Positions 1 through 5,393 of a stretch of 11,080 nucleotides of DNA are shown in pieces. Position numbers and translations under genes: made by a program. Below the pieces are notes generated by a model. That model made no database searches and was not told the DNA's origin. It saw only the letters and a list, made by a program, of their open reading frames with translations. Source of the stretch: Planctomycetota bacterium (lineage in GTDB: Bacteria > Planctomycetota > Planctomycetia > Pirellulales > Pirellulaceae). Every line of letters starts with the position of its first letter. Within the stretch, counting starts at the first letter, position 1. The stretch is from positions 1 to 11,080 of the forward strand of contig JAHWKS010000082.1 in assembly GCA_019347795.1 (NCBI GenBank), given 5' to 3'.

Positions 1-950
1 CCGAAACCGCCTTGGACGCCGCCGCCGCCGTCAAAGGCGCGGCCGGGATAGACGTTCAATCCGCGATCGGGGCTGTAGTCGAACATATTGTTCGGGCCGA
101 AGTTGTAGCCCGGCCGATAGGCGCGATCGTACTGATCGCCGTAGTAGTACTGACCCCGGTTGTAGTTGTAGTAGGGGTCGTTGTAATACCGGTTGCCATA
201 GAACTGGCCGGTGGCGTAGGGACTGAACTGGCCGCGGCCGCGGCCGTAGGCGCCGACGCCAAGCTCGGCGATCTCGCCGGGCTGGGCGCGGGTGACGAAC
301 TGGCCGCTGGTGTCGTACCAGCCGTTGTTGCGGAAGTAGACCCAGCCGTTGTCGGCGCGGCGCCACCAGTTGCCGTTGTGGTAGCGGAAGTCGCCGCGGG
401 CGTAGATGTTGCCGCTGGTGTCGTACCACGTGCCGTTGCGGTGATAGAGCCAGTCGCCGTTCTGCGTCTGGTGCCACCACAGGCCGTTGTGGAACCGCAT
501 GTCGCCCTGGGCGCCGGCTTGAGCTTGGGCGCCGGCCTGAGCGTCTAAGTCGGCCTCGGCGTCAAGTCCCGCTTCCCCCCGGGCATCGCCCGGACGAGGC
601 TGGCGGAGGTCGCCTTGCACGTCGACGCCGACGTCGGCATCCACGTCGGCTCGAGGCGGCTGAACATCGGCGTCCACGTCGGCCTCGGTTCGGATGCCGG
701 CATCAGCGCCCGGCCGAGCGGCCGGCGGTTGGGCGCCGGCTCGCTCTTCGCCGGCGACATCGGGATTCAGGTTGGCGTCAACGTCGGCGCCAACCTCGGC
801 ATCCGCTCCGGCTCGCGGAGCGTCCACTTCGGCTCCGGCCTGTCCGGCCGCTCCGGCCTGACCTGCCGCTCCGGCCTGCTGTGCGCTTGCGGCGCCGACC
901 CACATGAGGATCGCCAATGAGGGGGCCGCAAATAAGAGACTACGTTTCAT
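1..950 (-). CDS. Secreted protein with aromatic tandem repeats and Tyr-rich tail (C-terminus off window)
   Basis: The frame is open from ATG 950-948 to the left edge (316 codons, no stop seen), so the C-terminus is missing. Residues 1-23 form a Sec signal peptide: MKR, a hydrophobic core, then an ASA cleavage site before QQ. Residues 24-148 are low complexity, starting with AGAAGQ repeats and continuing in Ala/Asp/Val/Gly-rich sequence with many DADV-like motifs. Residues 149-185 and 186-221 are two tandem copies of a 36-37-residue unit: GD-R-(F/Y)HNG-WW, NG-W-(Y/F), then WYDTSG and a final R. Residues 222-316 are rich in Tyr, Asn and Gly. A strong Shine-Dalgarno supports the start. The protein is probably exported to the periplasm or cell surface. 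Aromatic WW repeats of this style occur in planctomycete secreted proteins of unknown function, which I state from memory. No catalytic motif is visible, so a structural or envelope role is only a guess. It is divergent from dxr across 348 bp. Confidence 0.85.
   Translation of the reverse strand, partial: MKRSLLFAAPSLAILMWVGAASAQQAGAAGQAGAAGQAGAEVDAPRAGADAEVGADVDANLNPDVAGEERAGAQPPAARPGADAGIRTEADVDADVQPPRADVDADVGVDVQGDLRQPRPGDARGEAGLDAEADLDAQAGAQAQAGAQGDMRFHNGLWWHQTQNGDWLYHRNGTWYDTSGNIYARGDFRYHNGNWWRRADNGWVYFRNNGWYDTSGQFVTRAQPGEIAELGVGAYGRGRGQFSPYATGQFYGNRYYNDPYYNYNRGQYYYGDQYDRAYRPGYNFGPNNMFDYSPDRGLNVYPGRAFDGGGGVQGGF
830..878 (-). repeat. Three 18-bp direct repeats encoding AGAAGQ
   Basis: A 13-nt core (c-c/g-gctccggcctg on the plus strand) recurs at 830, 848 and 866, giving an exact 18-bp period. 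On the coding minus strand it encodes the six-residue AGAAGQ unit just after the signal peptide. It looks like in-frame repeat expansion within a low-complexity linker. Confidence 0.8.
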
Positions 951-960
951 GGTAACTTCT

Positions 961-970
961 CTCCTCCTTA
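961..970 (-). promoter_or_regulatory. Strong Shine-Dalgarno for the secreted protein
   Basis: Read on the minus strand this is TAAGGAGGAG, 10 nt before ATG 950-948 and nearly a perfect match to the 16S anti-SD. It fixes the start codon. It is by far the strongest ribosome site in the window, in contrast to the plus-strand operon genes, which have none or weak ones. Confidence 0.8.
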
Positions 971-1083
971 ACGGGGGGGGCTGGGCGGCGCGCCCTGTTC
1001 GCCGCCAAAACAACGGGGGAATCAGGTCGCAAAATGCGCGCCTCTTGCCGGAAGTCCGGCAGCGCGAAACAACTTCGAACAAT

Positions 1084-1150
1084 TGACTCCTGACCCCCGA
1101 CTCCTGACCCCGCGTCGCCCTCCCGGTCAGGAGTCAGGAGCCAGGAGTCA
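1084..1150. repeat. 26-bp inverted repeat built from GACTCCTGAC units
   Basis: The left arm 1084-1109 and right arm 1125-1150 are reverse complements at 23 of 26 positions, separated by a 15-nt loop (1110-1124). Each arm is itself repetitive. In the left arm, GACTCCTGACCCC occurs at 1085 and again at 1099, a 14-bp period. The right arm holds the complementary CAGGAGT units. A transcript in either direction could fold a long hairpin. There is no T-tract, and the flanking genes diverge, so a terminator role is not expected. A genome-dispersed intergenic repeat element is more likely. Confidence 0.8.
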
Positions 1151-1195
1151 CGAGGCGCCGACCAGTTCCCACTTTCGGACCTCCGTCAATCCGGG

Positions 1196-1224
1196 TTGTC
1201 GTTTGTCGTCCCGGGACCTACAAT
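1196..1224 (+). promoter_or_regulatory. Candidate sigma-70-type promoter of the dxr-rseP-HAD operon
   Basis: TTGTCG (1196-1201, 4 of 6 to TTGACA) and TACAAT (1219-1224, 5 of 6 to TATAAT) are separated by exactly 17 nt. Transcription would start near 1231, giving a leader of about 68 nt before the dxr ATG. This is the best promoter match in the upstream region. No operator or riboswitch is evident in the leader. Confidence 0.5.
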
Positions 1225-1298
1225 TTCAAATCAGCACAAGTCCAGAGTTAGTTTCCGGTTAGGCGGATTTCGCCGGCCACGTCCAGGCGCCTGTTCCC

Positions 1299-2459
1299 AT
1301 GGCCGAGCGCGCGAAGCAAATCGCCATCCTCGGCTCCACCGGCAGCATCGGGCGCAACGGTCTGGAGGTGATCCTCGCCTCCGGCGGCAGACTCCAAGCC
1401 ATTGCGTTGACCGCAAACTCGCGGCTGGAGGAGTTGGTCGCCCAGGCGCGCCGCTTTCATCCCAGGTGGGTCGTCGCCGCTTCAACCGCGGTCGCCAAGG
1501 GCTTCGATTTCTCCGGCTTGCCCGCGGGAACCGAGTTGCTCGTGGGACCGGAGGGGGTTGAGCAAGTCGCGTCGTCGGCGGAGGTGGATGTGGTGCTGGC
1601 GGCGATCGTCGGCAGCGCCGGCCTGCGAGGGACCTGGGCCGCCCTGGAGGCGGGCAAGACGGTGGCCCTGGCCAATAAAGAAACGCTGGTGACTGCCGGA
1701 CCCCTGGTCATGGAGTTGGCAAGACGGCGCGGGAGTTGCCTGTTGCCGGTCGATAGCGAGCACAGCGCGGTTTTCCAGGCCCTTCAGGCCGGACGCCGCA
1801 GCGAGGTGCGACGGATCGTGCTCACCGCCAGCGGCGGACCCTTCCGCCGCCACTCGCGCGAGCAGCTTCGGCAGGTGACCGTAGAAGAGGCGTTGAACCA
1901 CCCCAACTGGGACATGGGGCCGAAGATCACCGTCGATTCGGCAACCATGATGAATAAGGCGCTGGAGATTATCGAGGCCCGCTGGCTCTTTGATCTCTCG
2001 CCCGATCAGATCGACGTGGTGGTCCACCCGCAGTCGGTCATCCACTCGATGGTAGAATACGTGGACGGGTCGGTCGTGGCGCAGCTTAGCCCGCCCGACA
2101 TGAAGCTGCCGATTCAGTATGCACTCTCCTGGCCTCATCGAACCGAGGGGCCGGCCGAGCGTATCGATTGGAAGCAGGCGATGTGCCTGGAGTTCGAGCC
2201 GCCGGACCTGGAGCGATTTCCCGCCCTGGGATTGGGATACGAAGCGGCCCGCCGCGGCGGAACCGCCGGCGCCGTGCTCAACGCCGCGAACGAGGCGGCC
2301 GTCGCAGCTTTTTTGGAGCGACGCTTGCCGTTTCACAAGATCGTCCCGGCCTGCCGGGCGGTGCTGGCCTGTCATAACTACGACGCCCATCCGTCGCTGT
2401 CGCAGCTTCTGGAGCTGGACGGCTGGGCGCGAAAAGAAGTAGCTCATTGGATTCAGTGA
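1299..2459 (+). CDS. dxr: 1-deoxy-D-xylulose 5-phosphate reductoisomerase
   Basis: This cytoplasmic enzyme converts 1-deoxy-D-xylulose 5-phosphate to 2-C-methyl-D-erythritol 4-phosphate with NADPH and a divalent metal. It is the committed step of the MEP isoprenoid pathway. The 386-residue length matches the family. The N-terminal NADPH-binding Rossmann motif GSTGSIG is at 12-18, and ANKETLV at 125-131. The catalytic core shows VDSEHSAVFQ (metal ligands D152 and E154), TASGG with S178, HPNW with H201, and VDSATMMNKALE with N219, K220 and third metal ligand E223, then HPQSVIHSMV at 243-252. The C-terminal helical domain includes ALNAANE-like VLNAANEAAVAAF. No expected catalytic residue is missing. 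ATG 1299 lies 11 residues before GSTGSIG, as is usual, although no clear Shine-Dalgarno precedes it. It is the first gene of a tight operon with rseP, a pairing common in bacteria. Confidence 0.98.
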   Translation: MAERAKQIAILGSTGSIGRNGLEVILASGGRLQAIALTANSRLEELVAQARRFHPRWVVAASTAVAKGFDFSGLPAGTELLVGPEGVEQVASSAEVDVVLAAIVGSAGLRGTWAALEAGKTVALANKETLVTAGPLVMELARRRGSCLLPVDSEHSAVFQALQAGRRSEVRRIVLTASGGPFRRHSREQLRQVTVEEALNHPNWDMGPKITVDSATMMNKALEIIEARWLFDLSPDQIDVVVHPQSVIHSMVEYVDGSVVAQLSPPDMKLPIQYALSWPHRTEGPAERIDWKQAMCLEFEPPDLERFPALGLGYEAARRGGTAGAVLNAANEAAVAAFLERRLPFHKIVPACRAVLACHNYDAHPSLSQLLELDGWARKEVAHWIQ

Positions 2460-2461
2460 TC

Positions 2462-4672
2462 ATGGAATATCTGCTTGGCGTGGCGAACTTGTTGTGGGTC
2501 ATCCTGAAGGTGGCCGTCGGCATCGGGTTCGTCATCTTCGTGCATGAGTTGGGGCACTTCCTCGTCGCCAAGATGTGCGGCGTGAAGGTGGAGAAGTTCC
2601 TGGTCGGCTTCGACGTGCCGATCAAGATCGGGCCTTTCCCGCTCCCTCGCACGCTGTGGAAGATGCAGTGGGGCGAGACCTTGTACGCCATCGGCGTCAT
2701 TCCCCTGGGCGGCTATGTCAAGATGCTCGGCCAGGACGACAATCCCGCCAACTACGAGGCGGAGGCGGAGCGGACAAAGCTTTCGAAGCCTCGCGACCAC
2801 GAGGACGTGATGGACGCGGGCATGGTCGCCGTCGGCGTGCACGAGGATGAACGCGGCGATCACGTCGAGCCGCTGGAGGCGGTCGGCAATCACGAAGGGC
2901 GCCCGCAGCAGCCCGCGGAGATCGATCCCCGCAGCTACACCGCCAAGAGCGTCCCCCAGCGGATGGCGATCATCTCGGCCGGCGTGATCATGAATGTGAT
3001 CTTCGCCTTCATCATGGGGGCGGTCGCCTACGGTCTGGGTGTTTCCGAGATGCCGGCGGTGATCTCCGGCACGAACCCCGGCAGCCCCGCCTGGATCGGC
3101 AGCGAAAACTGGGAAGCGATCGACCACCTGCTGCCGGGCGATAAGATCGTGCAGGTCGGCCGCGAGGGCGCCCCCTACGAGCACCTGCGGTTCAAAGAAG
3201 ACGTGATGATCCCGATCTTCCTCAACGGCACAGGGGAAGAACTCGATATCCTCATTGAGCGCGATGGCGAGCGGCATTGGGTGTCGCTGCGTCCCCGGCC
3301 GTCTGATCCCACGGCGCCGCGCTCGCCGCCGGCGATCGGGGTGGAGTTGCCGCTTTCGCTGACGCTCGGCGCCTCGCCGGTGCTTGACCACTTGCCGGCG
3401 GGAAAAGCGACGCCCCCGTTCGAGGGCGGTGATAAGATCGTCGCCGTCGATGGCGAGCCGGTCGAGGGTTACCCCGACCTGCAGCGGATTCTCGTCCGCC
3501 GTGCGGATCAACCGCTCACCTTCACCGTGGAGCGCGAGAGCGAGGAGACGTCAGCCGGCGGCCCGCAGACAACGCGGGTGGACATCCCCGTCGGGACAAA
3601 CCCGATGCGGACATTGGGCCTGCACTTGAAGGCGGGACCGGTGATCGCGGTGCAGGTCGGATCGCCCGCACATGCCGCGGGCGTCAAGGCCGGCGATGAG
3701 ATTGTCTCGATCGACGGCGAGCCGCTGGGCGATCCGCTCACGCTCGGCCGCCGGCTGCGAAAGCAGGCTGGCGAGGAAGTCCCCCTCGTGATTCGTCGCG
3801 GCGGCGTCGAGCTGGAGCTGACGATCACGCCCCAAGAGCCGGTCCAGATCGCCGACCCGTCCGGGCCGGACAGCCCGGTGGCGGTGGAAGAGATCGGCGT
3901 GGCGTTTCACGTGCTCGGCAACGTTGTCGCCGTCGATCCCGACAGCCCCGCCGCAGGCAAGCTCGAAGCCGGCGATCGCATCATGCAGGCCGAGTTCGTC
4001 GCCGCCGACGAGGAGCAGCAAAAAGAGCTGCTCACGGTATTCGACGAGTCGCTGTTCGAGCCGATGGCGCTGAGCGAAGATCGCCGCAACTGGCCGCAGG
4101 TCCACTCGGTGCTGCAGCAGGTCCTGCCCGGCACGAAGCTGAAGCTCACCTACGTCCGCAACGGCGCCACCAGGGCGGTTACTCTCGATCCTGTACAGTC
4201 GGAGGAGTTTTTCAACCCGCAGCGCGGCGTGCGGCTCACGCGCACGTTCGAGGTGCGGCAGGCTTCCTCCTTCGGCGAGGCGCTGGCCCTGGGGGCCCGC
4301 GAAACCAAGGAGCGGTTCATGGACGTGCTCCTGGTGCTGGGGAAACTGCTCAGCGGGCAGTTGTCGATCACGAATCTCTCCGGCCCGGCGGGAATCGCGT
4401 ACGTGGCGGGGGCGGAGGCCTCGCAGGGCATCGGCAATCTGCTGGTGTTCCTGGTGTTCCTGAGCGTCAACCTGGCGATCGTCAACGCCCTGCCCATCCC
4501 GGTGCTGGACGGCGGGCACTTTGTCTTCCTGCTGTGGGAGGGCATCATCGGCAAGCCGGTCTCCGAGAAGTGGGTCATCCGCCTCACCTTCGCCGGGCTG
4601 ATCTTCCTCTTGGGCCTGATGGTCTTCGTCACCGTGATGGACATCGGCCGGTTCGCCGAGATTGTGCAGTGA
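2462..4672 (+). CDS. rseP: Site-2 intramembrane metalloprotease, RseP family, with four PDZ-like domains
   Basis: RseP-type zinc proteases cut membrane-embedded substrates such as anti-sigma factors in regulated intramembrane proteolysis. The first membrane segment carries the zinc motif HELGH at 28-32. A second segment follows at about 168-193 with the conserved AGVIMN motif. Four PDZ-like regions lie at about 200-280, 304-358, 392-458 and 479-579; the PDZ2 and PDZ3 GD-I-V-(V/I)-DGEP cores are clearest. The C-terminal segments at about 658-677 and 705-727 flank NALPIPVLDGGHF, whose D683 is the third zinc ligand. At 736 residues it is far longer than the roughly 450-residue E. coli enzyme with two PDZ domains. 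Residues 104-153 form an unusual charged, His-containing insert before membrane segment 2. I chose ATG 2462, 2 nt after the dxr stop; TTG 2447 or GTG 2456 would overlap dxr. No Shine-Dalgarno is visible, so translational coupling to dxr is likely. Confidence 0.95.
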   Translation: MEYLLGVANLLWVILKVAVGIGFVIFVHELGHFLVAKMCGVKVEKFLVGFDVPIKIGPFPLPRTLWKMQWGETLYAIGVIPLGGYVKMLGQDDNPANYEAEAERTKLSKPRDHEDVMDAGMVAVGVHEDERGDHVEPLEAVGNHEGRPQQPAEIDPRSYTAKSVPQRMAIISAGVIMNVIFAFIMGAVAYGLGVSEMPAVISGTNPGSPAWIGSENWEAIDHLLPGDKIVQVGREGAPYEHLRFKEDVMIPIFLNGTGEELDILIERDGERHWVSLRPRPSDPTAPRSPPAIGVELPLSLTLGASPVLDHLPAGKATPPFEGGDKIVAVDGEPVEGYPDLQRILVRRADQPLTFTVERESEETSAGGPQTTRVDIPVGTNPMRTLGLHLKAGPVIAVQVGSPAHAAGVKAGDEIVSIDGEPLGDPLTLGRRLRKQAGEEVPLVIRRGGVELELTITPQEPVQIADPSGPDSPVAVEEIGVAFHVLGNVVAVDPDSPAAGKLEAGDRIMQAEFVAADEEQQKELLTVFDESLFEPMALSEDRRNWPQVHSVLQQVLPGTKLKLTYVRNGATRAVTLDPVQSEEFFNPQRGVRLTRTFEVRQASSFGEALALGARETKERFMDVLLVLGKLLSGQLSITNLSGPAGIAYVAGAEASQGIGNLLVFLVFLSVNLAIVNALPIPVLDGGHFVFLLWEGIIGKPVSEKWVIRLTFAGLIFLLGLMVFVTVMDIGRFAEIVQ

Positions 4673-4673
4673 C

Positions 4674-5393
4674 GTGGCGAACACGAACGATGCATTGCTC
4701 CGCGGCGTCGAAGCGGTCCTTTTCGACGCCGTGGGGACGCTGATCTATCCCCATCCGCCGGCCGTCGAGGTGTACCAGCGCTTCGGCCGTGTGCACGGGG
4801 CCGAGTTGACGCGGGAGGACGTAGAGCAGCGCTTCGGCGCCGCCTTTCGCAGCGTGTTCTCCGGCGCCGAGACGGAGACCAGCGAGGAGCTGGAGCGCAG
4901 GCGCTGGCGGGATGTGGTGGCCGGCGTCTTCCGCGAACTTCCTCCCGCCGCCATCGAGCCGCTTTTCGGGGAGTTGTGGTCGCACTTCGCAATGAGTGAA
5001 AGCTGGCGGCTGTATCCCGAAGTCGCCGATGTATGGCGACGGCTCCAAGCTCGCGGTTATCGCCTCGGCGTCGCCTCGAACTACGATGATCGCCTGCCGC
5101 GCGTCCTGGCCGGCCTGCCGCCGCTGGCCGCCTGTCGCGACGTGTTCTGGTCCTCGCAGCTCGGCTACAACAAGCCCGACCCGCGCTTCTTCGCCGCGAT
5201 CGCCGAGCGAATGAACCTGCCGCCGGAGAAACTCCTCCTCATCGGCGACGACCCCAAGAACGACATACAAGCCGCCCGCCGCGCCGGCTGGAACAGCATC
5301 CATCTCCACCGCACCGGCGATCGCCCTCCGGAGGGCGCCATCGCGGATTTGAACCACGCTGTCCTCAGCCGTCGATTCCCTCGCCGACTTTAA
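4674..5393 (+). CDS. HAD-superfamily hydrolase, subfamily IA (REG-2/HDHD3-like)
   Basis: This is a cytoplasmic HAD hydrolase of 239 residues, normal for subfamily IA. Motif I is LFDAVGTLI with nucleophile D18. Motif II is the serine of GVASN (S135), motif III is K167 in NKPDPRFF, and motif IV is IGDDPKND (D192, D193). A helical cap fills about residues 25-115. The second acidic residue of motif I, the general acid/base of HAD phosphatases, is valine here (V20). DAVGT is seen in the REG-2/HDHD3-like branch and resembles haloacid dehalogenases (DAYGT), so phosphatase activity cannot be assumed and the substrate is unknown. I prefer GTG 4674, 1 nt after the rseP stop; TTG 4662 would overlap rseP. 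No Shine-Dalgarno is seen. It is the last gene of the dxr-rseP operon. Its TAA overlaps the stop of the opposing gene. Confidence 0.9.
   Translation: MANTNDALLRGVEAVLFDAVGTLIYPHPPAVEVYQRFGRVHGAELTREDVEQRFGAAFRSVFSGAETETSEELERRRWRDVVAGVFRELPPAAIEPLFGELWSHFAMSESWRLYPEVADVWRRLQARGYRLGVASNYDDRLPRVLAGLPPLAACRDVFWSSQLGYNKPDPRFFAAIAERMNLPPEKLLLIGDDPKNDIQAARRAGWNSIHLHRTGDRPPEGAIADLNHAVLSRRFPRRL

Larger units (their letters stand above)
951..1298. other. Divergent intergenic region between the secreted protein and dxr
   Basis: No convincing gene lies here. It holds the minus-strand ribosome site (961-970), a G8 run (973-980), a small GC hairpin at 1037-1066 (outer stem CGCGC/GCGCG, inner stem TGCCGG/CCGGCA), the large inverted repeat at 1084-1150 and a promoter-like pair at 1196-1224 facing dxr. 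I found no clear promoter for the minus-strand gene. Confidence 0.7.

Noticed and set aside
12..548. A 178-residue Val/Ala-rich plus-strand frame
   Set aside because: It is the antisense of GCC/GAC/TAC codons in the secreted protein. The minus-strand frame has a signal peptide, SD and repeats.
1037..1066. Small GC hairpin as a riboswitch or ncRNA
   Set aside because: A 6-7 bp stem with a short loop is easily found by chance at this GC content; no ligand-binding core motif is visible.
1084..1150. Inverted repeat as an intrinsic terminator
   Set aside because: No T-tract follows either arm and the flanking genes diverge, so no transcript is expected to end there.
1482..2447. Long minus-strand frames opposite dxr and rseP (also 2453-3511 and 3551-4684)
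   Set aside because: They are antisense shadows of highly conserved genes, with His/Arg-rich random-looking translations.
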